A stretch of 64,000 bases of DNA from Hymenobacter sp. YIM 151500-1 (GTDB lineage: Bacteria > Bacteroidota > Bacteroidia > Cytophagales > Hymenobacteraceae), in assembly GCF_025979885.1 (NCBI RefSeq), contig NZ_CP110139.1, positions 4,422,001-4,486,000 of the forward strand. The letters run 5' to 3'. Both the position numbers and the translations under genes were made by a program. The notes beneath the pieces are model-generated. The model did no database searches. It was not told the origin of the DNA and saw only the letters and a list, made by a program, of their open reading frames with translations. This document shows positions 1 through 7,894 of the stretch, piece by piece. Position 1 is the stretch's first letter. Every line of letters begins with the position of its first letter.

Positions 1-960
1 GTGTACGCCAGCCGCTACGGCGACTGCAAGGACATGGCCAACCTGCTCCACGAGATGCTGCGCCTGGCCGGCATCAAAGCCTACCGCACCTGGATTGGCA
101 CCCGCGACCTGCCCTACCGCTACGCCGAGCTGGCCACGCCCGGCGTCGACAACCACATGATTACCACCTACGAGCCCCGCCCCGGCCAGTACGTGTTTCT
201 GGATGCCACCAGCAAGTACACGCCCTACGGTATGCCGTCCTCAATGATTCAGGGCAAAGACGCACTGCTGGCCCTGGACGCCGAGCACTGCAAGGTGGTG
301 AGCGTGCCGGTGATGGAGCGCCAGCGCAACCGCACCGTCGACAGCTCGGTGGTGGTGCTCGACGGCGCCACCGGCCTGCGCGGTACCGGTCGCCTGGCCC
401 TAACCGGCTACCCCAAAGTGCACCAGACCTACGCCCTCGACGGCCTCAACAAAGTAGACGAAGCCAAGCTGGTAAAAGGCCTGGTGGAGCGCGGCAACAA
501 CAAGTTCTTCGTCGATAAATACGCCGTGCGCCACCTCGACGCCCGCGACCAGCCCCTGCTGGTCGACTACGAGTACCGCCTGCAAGACTACGTGCAGCGC
601 CTCGACGACGAGGTGTACGTCAACCTCAACCTCGACCAGCGCTACGCCGCCGACCGCCTCGACCCCACCAAGCGCACCCTGCCCCGCACCAACGACTACC
701 ACCACGTCACGCGCACCCGCACCGAGTTTGAAGTGCCCACCGGCTACGAGGTAACCTACCTGCCCGCCAACGCCACAGGCCAGGCCGAGGTACTGGGCTT
801 TTCCATCCGCTACGAGCGCAAAGGCAATAAAATCATCCAGGAAAAAGAAGTGTACGTGAACTACCTGCTGCTGGAGCCAACCCAGTTTGGGCAGTGGAAC
901 ACCGTGGTGGACAAGCTCAACAACGCCTACCGCGACGCCCTTATCCTGAAGCGCAAATAG
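1..960 (+). CDS. Transglutaminase-like/DUF3857 protein, C-terminal part
   Basis: This is the 3' part of a gene that begins before the window; 319 codons are visible. It opens inside a transglutaminase-like core: GDCKD with the presumed catalytic Cys, then a His in DNHMITTYEP and an Asp in FLDATSKYTPYG, which together fit the Cys-His-Asp triad of the fold. The remaining ~200 residues match the C-terminal beta-rich part found in DUF3857-type proteins of Bacteroidota. Such proteins are usually exported; the signal peptide would lie outside the window. The next gene, 184 bp downstream on the same strand, is a paralogue that lacks the catalytic Cys. Function is unknown beyond a likely envelope location. 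Confidence 0.8.
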   Translation: MYASRYGDCKDMANLLHEMLRLAGIKAYRTWIGTRDLPYRYAELATPGVDNHMITTYEPRPGQYVFLDATSKYTPYGMPSSMIQGKDALLALDAEHCKVVSVPVMERQRNRTVDSSVVVLDGATGLRGTGRLALTGYPKVHQTYALDGLNKVDEAKLVKGLVERGNNKFFVDKYAVRHLDARDQPLLVDYEYRLQDYVQRLDDEVYVNLNLDQRYAADRLDPTKRTLPRTNDYHHVTRTRTEFEVPTGYEVTYLPANATGQAEVLGFSIRYERKGNKIIQEKEVYVNYLLLEPTQFGQWNTVVDKLNNAYRDALILKRK

Positions 961-1144
961 CTTCTAGAGCCAGCCTCTTGCGCAGCTAAGCCGCAGCATG
1001 CATGAGCTACCCCCAAATTGCCAGGCTTGGGCCAACAGACGCCAAGGGAGGCTTGACATGACACTTAAGATTCTTGCCTCTGTGCGCCAGGTGCTTGCCG
1101 GCGGCGCGGCCGCTTCCTAACAATTTAGCCTCCATTCAAAACGT

Positions 1145-3151
1145 ATGCTTTCTTTTTACAGAATCTCTTTTGTGAAAATGGTACGCAGGCTGCCAGCTTG
1201 GCTAATACTGGCCGGGCTGCTGCTGTTGGCGCCTGCTGCGGCGCTTCGGGCCCAGTCGGTGCCCACCACGCTCACGCACGCGAAGTACACCTGGGAGGCC
1301 AAGCGCAAGCCCCTGCCCATTACGCCCACCGAGGCCCAGCAACCCGCCGTGGTGCTGCGCGACTTCCGGGTGGAGGAGTTTGCTCCGGATGCCCGGCAGG
1401 AGCTGCGGCTGTATTCGGTGGACCACCGCATCGTGCGCGTCAACACCTCCGACGGCATTGAGCGCTTCAACAAGATTTACTTGCCCGTGCAGGATGGGAG
1501 CCGCATTGTGTCGCTGAAAGCCCGCACCATCAGTCCTCGCGGCGAGATAGTGGAGGTGGCCGAAAGCAACATGAAGGAGCTGAAGGACGAGGACGGCAGC
1601 CGGGGCTTCAAGGTGTTTGCCGTGGAAGGCGTGGAGAAAGGCAGCGAAATCGAGTACTTCTTTACCCGCGAGCGGCCCTTAGCCTACTTTGGGCGCGTGC
1701 CCTTGCAAAGCGAGGTGCCCACCCGCGAGGTGCACGTGGAGCTGATTTCGCCCGAGGCCCTCACGTTTGAAGTGCGCCGCTACCCCGGCGGCCTGCTGCG
1801 CGACACCGTGCTGCAAGGCAAGCGCCTGATTCGCTTCAACCTGCGCAACCTGCCCGCTCTGCGCGAAGAGGGTTTTGCCCAGGCCAACGCCCAGCGGCAG
1901 CGCCTGGAGTATAAGCTGGCCTACAGCACCGCCCGCGGCCGCACCCGCCTGTTTACCTGGGCCGACGCCAGCCAGTTTCTCTACGGCCGGGTGTACAACT
2001 GGGACAAAGACGAGCTGAAGGCCGCCGACAAGCTGCTAAAGCAGATGAGCCTGCCCGCCGACCAGCCCCTGCCCGCGCTGGAAAACTACCTCAAAACTAA
2101 ATTCCGGCTGGACGAAAGCAGTGAGGAGAACCTGGTTCGGGTACTGGCCACGCGCACGGCTTCCGAAATGGGATTTGCCCGCCTGTTTGCGGCGCTGATG
2201 CATCGGCTCAACATCGCCCACGAGTTGGTGCTCACCAACAACCGCAGCGAGGCGGCCTTCGATGATTCCTTCGACACCTGGAATTACCTCGACCACCCGG
2301 TTTTTTACTTCCCGGCAACCAAGCAGTGGCTGGCCCCCGGCCGCCCCGACTACCGCCTGCCTATGATTCCGGCCGAGTGGACGGCCAACAAAGGCCTGTT
2401 TGTGCGCCGCGTGCGGCTGGGTAACACCGAGTCGGCGGTAGGCAAAATCGGTGACATCCCCACCCTGACGGCCGACCAAAGCCCCAGCGACCTGGACATT
2501 GCCGTGCAGTTCGCCCCTGCCCTCGACAAAACCACCATTACTATTCGGGAAACGCTGGGCGGCTACCACGCCCAGGAGATTCAGCCCTTCTTCGCCCTCA
2601 TTCCCGACGACAAGCGGCCGGAGATACTGCAAAACCTGATTAAAAGCAGCGTGCCCGATGCTACGTTCCTGAAGCTGGACGCCACCAATACGGAGTCGGG
2701 CCTGAACCCACTGGAGAAGCCCTTCATCGTGGATGCTACCGTGGAGTCGGCGGCGTTGCTGGACCGGGCCGGCCCCAAGTACCTGTTCAAGATTGGCACC
2801 CTGCTGGGGCCACAAGCCGAGCTGTACCAGAATGAAGAGCGGCAGTTTGACATCGAAAACGAGTACAACCGCCGCTACAACCGCACCATCACCTTCGAGG
2901 TGCCGGCCGGCTACCGGGTGCGCAACCTGCAAGACTTGAACGTGGACGTGAAGGCCGGCCCCACGGCCGCGGGCCCCGAGTTCCTGTTCCAGTCCAGCTA
3001 TGAGCAGCAAGGCCAGAAGGTCACGGTTACCATCCGTGAGTATTACCGGCAGGTGCGCTGGCCCAAGTCCGACTTCGAAGCCTTCCGCGGGGTGGTAAAT
3101 GCCGCCGCCAATTTCAACAAAGTGGTGCTGGTGCTGGAAAAGAAAAGCTGA
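1145..3151 (+). CDS. DUF3857 protein with a catalytically degenerate transglutaminase-like domain
   Basis: A 668-residue exported protein. The start at 1145 gives a long signal region; ATG 1178 (MVRRLPAWLILAGLLLL) is an equally good start with a typical signal peptide ending near ALRAQ. Residues ~60-270 match the DUF3857 beta-sandwich. A transglutaminase-like helical region follows (around VRVLATRTASEMGFARLFAA), then a C-terminal beta domain. Where the upstream paralogue has GDCKD, this protein has TRTASEMG, so the catalytic Cys is missing, and the His of the triad is also not evident. It is therefore probably a non-enzymatic paralogue. The tandem arrangement suggests duplication and joint function in the envelope. 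Confidence 0.82.
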   Translation: MLSFYRISFVKMVRRLPAWLILAGLLLLAPAAALRAQSVPTTLTHAKYTWEAKRKPLPITPTEAQQPAVVLRDFRVEEFAPDARQELRLYSVDHRIVRVNTSDGIERFNKIYLPVQDGSRIVSLKARTISPRGEIVEVAESNMKELKDEDGSRGFKVFAVEGVEKGSEIEYFFTRERPLAYFGRVPLQSEVPTREVHVELISPEALTFEVRRYPGGLLRDTVLQGKRLIRFNLRNLPALREEGFAQANAQRQRLEYKLAYSTARGRTRLFTWADASQFLYGRVYNWDKDELKAADKLLKQMSLPADQPLPALENYLKTKFRLDESSEENLVRVLATRTASEMGFARLFAALMHRLNIAHELVLTNNRSEAAFDDSFDTWNYLDHPVFYFPATKQWLAPGRPDYRLPMIPAEWTANKGLFVRRVRLGNTESAVGKIGDIPTLTADQSPSDLDIAVQFAPALDKTTITIRETLGGYHAQEIQPFFALIPDDKRPEILQNLIKSSVPDATFLKLDATNTESGLNPLEKPFIVDATVESAALLDRAGPKYLFKIGTLLGPQAELYQNEERQFDIENEYNRRYNRTITFEVPAGYRVRNLQDLNVDVKAGPTAAGPEFLFQSSYEQQGQKVTVTIREYYRQVRWPKSDFEAFRGVVNAAANFNKVVLVLEKKS

Positions 3152-3263
3152 GTTACTGCCGGCAACGTCTCGGAGCAAGGCAGCAGCGTGGAGAAGCCGG
3201 GAGTTGGTGTCGAGCCAAACCAGACAATTTTCGTTCATTGCGCCCCCAAGTCAACTGCCCGCC

Positions 3264-3779
3264 ATGAACCCCGAAGCCCTTTCCGCCCCCGCCGACACGC
3301 CCCGCATGGCCGAGTTTCGGCGTGCCATCAGCAACCCGCTGAAGCTGCGGCTTTTTATGCTGCGCCGCTTGCCCATGGCCTATCTGGCGGGGTTGCGGGT
3401 GGCGGCCTTCACCCCGGAGCAGGCCACCGTAACGGTGCCGTTCAAGTACCTCACCCAGAACCCGTTTCGCAGCATCTACTTTGCCTGCCTGAGCATGGCC
3501 GCCGAAATGAGCAGCGGCCTGCTGGCCATGATGCACGTGCAAAGCGGCTCGCCGGTGTCCATGCTCGTGGTGAGCCTGGAAGCCCAGTTCACCAAGAAAG
3601 CCGTGGGCCTCATCCGCTTCACCAGCCACGACGGGGCCGCCATCGGCCAGGCCATTGCCGAAAGCCGCGCCACCGGCGAGGGCCGTACCATCGTAGCCAC
3701 CAGCACCGGCCTCGACGAAGCCGGCGACACCGTAGCCGTATTCCGCGTCACGTGGTCGTTCCGGGCGAAAAGGTCGTAG
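3264..3779 (+). CDS. DUF4442-like hotdog-fold protein
   Basis: A 171-residue cytosolic protein. The ATG at 3264 is chosen because codons upstream in this frame run through the previous gene and its intergenic region. The sequence (RLPMAYLAGLRVAAFTPEQA, then TQNPFRSIYFACLSMAAEM) matches the DUF4442 family, which has the hotdog fold of acyl-CoA thioesterases. The segment NPFRSIYFACLSMAAE corresponds to the central hotdog helix. Substrate is unknown; acyl-CoA thioesterase activity is an inference from fold. The gene is followed directly by a large palindrome. Confidence 0.75.
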   Translation: MNPEALSAPADTPRMAEFRRAISNPLKLRLFMLRRLPMAYLAGLRVAAFTPEQATVTVPFKYLTQNPFRSIYFACLSMAAEMSSGLLAMMHVQSGSPVSMLVVSLEAQFTKKAVGLIRFTSHDGAAIGQAIAESRATGEGRTIVATSTGLDEAGDTVAVFRVTWSFRAKRS

Positions 3780-4190
3780 GGCCTCACCCCCCGGCCCCCT
3801 CTCCCGCGGAGAGGGGGAGCCAGCTCCGCATCGTTCTGCGCCGCCCTGTCGGCTCCCGCCTCCAGAACGGCTACCGGTTTGGTGTAGCATAGTGGCCGCG
3901 TAGCGGCTCAAGGATTGTAGAAGCAGCCACACATAGAGAAATGTAGCGTCGCGTAGCGGGGCAAGAAACGTTCGGGCGTCTCTTGCCCCGCTACGCGGCG
4001 CTATGCTGTTCTTTCCCCATCTGTCTACAAACCTGTAGGCCGCTAGGCGGCTGTACTGTTTATTACCGTTCACAGTGGTAGCCGTTCTGGAGGCGGGAGC
4101 CGACAGGGCGGCGCTGGGCGGAGCGTCAGGCTCCCCCTCTCCGCGGGATACTGCGCATCAAGCAGTTGCGGGGCCGGGGGGTGAGGCCCA
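3779..4190. repeat. Nested ~410-bp palindromic element
   Basis: The whole gap between two convergent genes is an inverted repeat with three shells. The outer shell is GGGCCTCACCCCCCGGCCC near 3779-3820 and its complement near 4129-4190; the right copy is broken by ~23 extra bases. The middle shell is a ~38-bp arm ending at 3875, perfectly complementary to 4077-4113. The inner shell is a 23-bp stem, 3944-3966 with 3981-4003, with one G/T pair. No coding potential is seen. It could be a non-autonomous repeat or a strong bidirectional transcription barrier. Confidence 0.8.
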
Positions 4191-5759
4191 TTACTCCTCC
4201 CGCAGGCTTTCCTTGGTAATTACATCCACTAGGCCATCTTCGCTGACCACGATGGCCATGCAGGGGTAGGGGGAGCTGTCGACGTAGCGGATGGCCGAGT
4301 TGTAGCGGGCACCGCGGGTGCTGGTGCCGTGGCCCGAGGCTTTGCCGTCGAGGATGACGCCGATGGAGTAGCAGTAAGAATCGGGGTCGAGCAGCACGGC
4401 GCCGTCGATGGCCGTAACCAGGCGGGTGATGAGCGGCGTGAGCGGCACGGGCTCGATGAGGGTGCACTGCAGCTTCAGGCGGTCGGCTTCGGCCAGGGCT
4501 TCGGTGGTAATGACCAGCAGGGTGCCGTGCTTCTGGCGGCTGGCTTCTACTACCACGTCCCAGAGGCGCTCTACCTTGGCCGGATCCGTCAGCTGGAAGG
4601 TCTGGCGCAGGTCTTTGCGGAAGCGGGTGCGGTTGAGGCGGGTGCGCGGCAGGCTCGGCTGGCCGTAGTGGGCGCGCATCAGCACCTGCCCGCCGTGCTG
4701 AAACTCCCAGGCGTAGTGAGTCACGAAGTTGATAACAAACAGGTCTTCGCGCGAGGCGTCGTACTGGCCCACCTGCCGGCCCAGGGCGTACACGTTTTCG
4801 CCGTCGGCCAGCAGGCTCACGTCCTGGGTGGTCATTTCCAGCAGCTTGCGCACGGCCCGGTAGTCGGTGAGCGGGGTGGGGCAGGTGAGGGCAAACACCT
4901 CGGCCAGGTTGGGGTGGCCGCGGCGGGCCAGCAGCAGCTTGCCCACGCCCTCGGCCCCCTCGTAGCGCAACGACGAAATGGTGTTGCAGGTGGCAAACAG
5001 CTTGGCCGTGGCCGGATTCATGCCCAAATCCTGGGCGGGCGTGTCCAGGAACAGCTTGCCGGCGGCCCGAATCAGCTCGTCGGTGTCGCGGGGGCGCACC
5101 AGCAGGCCCGAGCCGGGTTCGGGCTCGGTCAAGGACTTCACGCATTCCTCGTGGAAGCGCAGTACGGCGGCCAGCAAGAGGGAGTGAGCCACCGGCCGGC
5201 CGTCGGTGTAAAAGCGGTTGGGGTGCAGCGTGGGGTAGCTCAGAAACGCCTTACGGTTGAGCTGCAGCACGGGCACCACAAAGTGCCGGTCGATTTTGAT
5301 GGGCCAGCCCGCAAACGACAGCCGCTTGTGGCCCCGCTTGTCCAGGCCGTCGAGGGCCTCCTGCACGGCCCGGCGCAGGCCCACGCCGTGCTGCTTGCGG
5401 CGCACCATTTCCTCGCTCATCAGCTCCCGCTCCAGGGGCTGCCACGTTTCCGTGAGCTGAAGAAACCGGCCCCGCTCCACTACCTGCTCAAACGAGAGGC
5501 CGTCCAGGCCGCAGTCGGTGGGCTCCAGGCAGATGACGGCCGGCTCGGTGGTGTCGTCTTCGGCATCGGCGGGCAGGGCCAGCAGCAGCACGTAGGGGTC
5601 GAGGTCTTCGTCGAGCACCTCAAAAATGCCCGAAGCCACGGCCTGAGCCGCCTGCCGAAACCGCGCCTGGTAGGGCCAGATGGTAAACGTGTCGGGCAAG
5701 GGCAGGGGAGTACCGAAGCCAACCGGCGGAGCTGAAACAAGAGGTAGCTGAGAAAGCAT
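4191..5759 (-). CDS. Diadenylate-cyclase-fold (DisA_N) protein with N-terminal sensor-like region
   Basis: A 522-residue soluble protein. The last ~125 residues match the DisA_N/DAC fold: DGAVLLDPD fits the DGA motif, and GTSTRGARYNSAIRYV sits where cyclases have the RHR motif. The RHR is changed to ARYN, so c-di-AMP synthesis cannot be assumed. Residues ~1-390 resemble the long N-terminal region that comparative work named DACNV, proposed as a sensor; this assignment is from memory of the family. There is no transmembrane segment and no DisA-type DNA-binding helices. The gene stands alone, convergent with the DUF4442-like gene. It might make or bind a cyclic dinucleotide. Confidence 0.72.
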   Translation of the reverse strand: MLSQLPLVSAPPVGFGTPLPLPDTFTIWPYQARFRQAAQAVASGIFEVLDEDLDPYVLLLALPADAEDDTTEPAVICLEPTDCGLDGLSFEQVVERGRFLQLTETWQPLERELMSEEMVRRKQHGVGLRRAVQEALDGLDKRGHKRLSFAGWPIKIDRHFVVPVLQLNRKAFLSYPTLHPNRFYTDGRPVAHSLLLAAVLRFHEECVKSLTEPEPGSGLLVRPRDTDELIRAAGKLFLDTPAQDLGMNPATAKLFATCNTISSLRYEGAEGVGKLLLARRGHPNLAEVFALTCPTPLTDYRAVRKLLEMTTQDVSLLADGENVYALGRQVGQYDASREDLFVINFVTHYAWEFQHGGQVLMRAHYGQPSLPRTRLNRTRFRKDLRQTFQLTDPAKVERLWDVVVEASRQKHGTLLVITTEALAEADRLKLQCTLIEPVPLTPLITRLVTAIDGAVLLDPDSYCYSIGVILDGKASGHGTSTRGARYNSAIRYVDSSPYPCMAIVVSEDGLVDVITKESLREE

Positions 5760-5927
5760 GAGCGGAAAGGACTAGAATACTGGAATAGCAGAACGGAGTG
5801 GCGACAACCGGTCGTCTTACAGGCCGACGAAGCCGCCAGGAAATTACTTTACAGCTCCCCCTAACGAGCCGAAAACCCGGATTCGCATGAGGCTGAGCTA
5901 CGAGGCTGTTTAAGAAGTCGACAGACC

Positions 5928-6019
5928 GTCATGCTGAGCCTGTCGAAGCATCTCTACTGCTGGCTAATCTCAATCGTGCAGACGAAGCGGGAGAGATGCT
6001 TCGACAGGCTCAGCATGAC
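5928..6019. repeat. Palindrome, CATGCTGAGC family, copy 1
   Basis: Perfect 28-bp arms (5928-5955 and 5992-6019) begin and end with GTCATGCTGAGC and its complement, around a 36-base loop. Four more copies lie at 7602, 31143, 34152 and 41909. The right flank (about 6055-6098, with GCGGACGCCAGATGGAGCAG) recurs after copy 3 at about 31235-31275, so the repeated unit is longer than the hairpin. This copy fills most of the 348-bp gap between a DAC-fold gene and a TonB-domain gene; I see no gene in that gap. Confidence 0.9.
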
Positions 6020-6107
6020 AATTAGTTTGGCAATGTCAGCACGCGAGATGCTTCAACAAGCGGACGCCAGATGGAGCAGGACGGTCTAGCGACTTCCTCG
6101 ACAGTTT

Positions 6108-6899
6108 CTACAACTGGAAGATAACCGGCAAAACCATCTTTTGCTTCATGGCCTGGCCCTGGTACATGGCCGGCTGCCATTTCGGCGCTGATTTCAGCAG
6201 CCGGATGGCTTCTTCATCCAAGCCCGAGCCCAGGCGCTTGACGGGTTTGATGTCGGTGAGCGTGCCGTCTTTCTCCACCATAAACTCCATCATCACGCGG
6301 CCTTGAATTTTGCGCTGGCGGGCCAGGGCGGGGTAGCGCTGGTTTTGCTGAATCCAGGCAAAAAACGCGTCGGTGCCGCCTACGGGCCGGGCGGGCTGGT
6401 CGGGCTTCACCACCTGCGGGCCGCCGGAAGCCGCTGCCGCACCACCCGCCGCCGCCGCCGGCGCGGCTTCGGAGCCGGCCGGAATCTGGAACGTAATGGG
6501 CACTGATACCCGCTGGCGCACCACGCCGCCGCGGTGCTGGGCCGGCGTCCAGCGCGGGCCGCCTTTGATGAGGCGGATGGCTTCGGCGTCGAGGGCCAGG
6601 GCCACGGGCTGAGCCACCGTCACGCTGGAAATGGCGCCGGTTTTCTCCACCACGAAGCTCACCGTTACCGTGCCCTGCTGCCCGGCCTGCAAGGCAGCAG
6701 TGGGGTAGCGCTGCTGGTCGGCAAGGTACTGGGCGTAGGCAGCCAGGCCGCCCACTGGCACGGCAGGCTGCTCCACGGCGTCGTAGATTTCGCCGGCCGC
6801 GGCGGGTTTGGGGTACTTGAGCTTCTGCTGGGCCTGCGCGGCGGGAGCGGCCAGGCCCAGGGTCAAACTCAGCGTGGCAAGACGAAGAAAGAAACGCAT
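6108..6899 (-). CDS. Exported protein with two TonB C-terminal domains
   Basis: A 263-residue protein; the ATG at 6899 gives a clean signal peptide (MRFFLRLATLSLTLGLAAPA, cut near AQAQ). Two TonB_C domains follow, one around LAAYAQYLADQQRYPTAALQ and a second around AFFAWIQQNQRYPALARQRK, each ending in a VPITFQI/LPVIFQL strand. They are separated by an Ala/Gly/Pro-rich linker. A normal TonB has one such domain and an inner-membrane anchor; here there is a cleavable-looking signal and no retained anchor. It may bind TonB boxes or act as a periplasmic partner in envelope transport. No exbBD genes are nearby. Confidence 0.82.
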   Translation of the reverse strand: MRFFLRLATLSLTLGLAAPAAQAQQKLKYPKPAAAGEIYDAVEQPAVPVGGLAAYAQYLADQQRYPTAALQAGQQGTVTVSFVVEKTGAISSVTVAQPVALALDAEAIRLIKGGPRWTPAQHRGGVVRQRVSVPITFQIPAGSEAAPAAAAGGAAAASGGPQVVKPDQPARPVGGTDAFFAWIQQNQRYPALARQRKIQGRVMMEFMVEKDGTLTDIKPVKRLGSGLDEEAIRLLKSAPKWQPAMYQGQAMKQKMVLPVIFQL

Positions 6900-6996
6900 A
6901 GGCAGGAAAGGATGAGCGGGCGAAACGCGGGCTGGCACAACAACCACACCAGCCCGGCAATGGGTTCAGCGGCGCGGGCGAGGCGGCAGAAATCGG

Positions 6997-7004
6997 TAGT
7001 TTTG
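6997..7004 (+). promoter_or_regulatory. Possible -7 element of ridA-like gene
   Basis: TAGTTTTG matches the Bacteroidota -7 consensus TANNTTTG. It ends only six bases before the ATG at 7010, and no good TTG is found 19-21 bases upstream. If used, the transcript would be nearly leaderless. Low confidence. Confidence 0.3.
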
Positions 7005-7009
7005 GCGGT

Positions 7010-7441
7010 ATGGCACCTGACGCATCTTCCTCGGCCCACTTCTCCGGCCGCGCCCCCGAGCCCGTGGGCCTGTACCCCCACGCCCGCCGCGCCGGCAACT
7101 TACTGTTTTTGTCCGGCGTGGGGCCGCGCCAGCGCGGCCAGGCCCAGGTGCCCGGCGTGGAGCTGGACGAAGCCGGCCGCGTGGTGCGCTACGACTTTGA
7201 AAGCCAGTGCCACGCCGTGTTCCGCAACGTGCGCTACATCCTGGAAGAGGCCGGCGCCCGGTGGGAAGACCTCGTAGATGTTACTGTGTTTCTCACGAAT
7301 ATGCGGGAAGATTTTGCCGTTTACAACCGCCTCTACGCCGACTATTTCCACACCAACCAGCCCTGCCGCACCACCGTCGAAGTCACCCGCCTGCCCACGC
7401 CCATTGCCATTGAGCTGAAGTGCGTGGCGGTGGTGAGGTAG
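7010..7441 (+). CDS. RidA/YjgF family deaminase
   Basis: A 143-residue protein of the RidA/YER057c family, with the segments ARRAGNLLFLSGVGPR, WEDLVDVTVFLTNMREDF and CRTTVEVTRLPTPIAIELKC that shape the trimer-interface active site. The Arg expected for carboxylate binding is likely the one in PCRTTVEV. RidA enzymes hydrolyse reactive enamine/imine intermediates; this subgroup is often labelled 2-aminomuconate deaminase, but no kynurenine-pathway genes are adjacent, so the substrate stays open. The gene stands alone, divergent from the TonB-domain gene. Its stop codon touches a G-rich quadruplex-like repeat. Confidence 0.88.
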   Translation: MAPDASSSAHFSGRAPEPVGLYPHARRAGNLLFLSGVGPRQRGQAQVPGVELDEAGRVVRYDFESQCHAVFRNVRYILEEAGARWEDLVDVTVFLTNMREDFAVYNRLYADYFHTNQPCRTTVEVTRLPTPIAIELKCVAVVR

Positions 7442-7467
7442 GGACTTGGGGTCTTGGGGGCTTAGGG
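7441..7467 (+). repeat. G-quadruplex-like repeat after RidA gene
   Basis: Four G-runs of 3, 4, 5 and 3 bases separated by four-base loops (ACTT, TCTT, CTTA) fit the canonical G4 pattern. The first G is the last base of the RidA stop codon. A close relative with a complementary C-rich arm is at 50133-50274. The rest of the 7442-7894 gap holds palindrome copy 2 and a short tandem repeat. Confidence 0.75.
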
Positions 7468-7601
7468 TCTTAGTTAATGTTCGATTAGAACTATCATTCT
7501 GAGTGCAGCGAAAGACCTTGCCCGCAGAACGACGCGCGCCAGAACAACCAGTTCAGACATCGAAGCTGTTTAGAAAGTTGATAAAACGTTATGCTGAAAC
7601 G

Positions 7602-7705
7602 GTCATGCTGAGCGGAGGCGTAGCCGCAGTCGAAGCATCTCTCCCGCTGGCTAACTCAATCGTGAGGACGAAGCGGGAGAGATGCTTCGGCCAGCTCAGC
7701 AGGAC
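7602..7705. repeat. Palindrome, CATGCTGAGC family, copy 2
   Basis: The left arm carries the longer version of the word (GTCATGCTGAGCGGAGGCG, then GCAGTCGAAGCATCTC), the right arm the shorter version ending in GGCCAGCTCAGCAGGAC, so the arms pair imperfectly. The loop (GCTAACTCAATCGTGAGGAC) is shared with copies 1, 3 and 4. Confidence 0.85.
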
Positions 7706-7830
7706 GTTCCGGTATGTTTTAAACGACTTCCTAAACTGCTTCATCGATTCGGGCTGATGTGAGAAGGTTCTTAACTGAACTAACCTTTGGCTCAGCTACT
7801 GTTGGACGCCAGGGAACGGTAGCGGAGAAT

Positions 7831-7889
7831 ACCCACATTGCCACATTCCTCATATTTCCACATTTCCCACATTTCCCACATTTCCATAT
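7831..7889. repeat. Short tandem repeat, unit about CCACATTTC
   Basis: Five to six imperfect 8-9-base units (CCACATTGC, CCACATTCC, CCACATTTC and so on) lie directly before the MutS-like gene. They encode a His/Ile/Ser-rich low-complexity stretch in the gene's frame, which is why the downstream GTG is preferred as start. Confidence 0.7.
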
Positions 7890-7894
7890 CCTCC

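Noticed and set aside
4329..5735. 468-codon frame antisense to the DAC-fold gene
   Set aside because: Shadow of the minus-strand gene; composition is Gly/Gln/Val-rich without motifs.
7503..7757. 84-codon frame across palindrome copy 2
   Set aside because: It runs through the CATGCTGAGC repeat and has no family resemblance; the repeat alone keeps the frame open.
7831..7889. Possible CRISPR or VNTR array before the MutS-like gene
   Set aside because: Units are 8-9 bases without spacers, so it is only a short imperfect tandem repeat.
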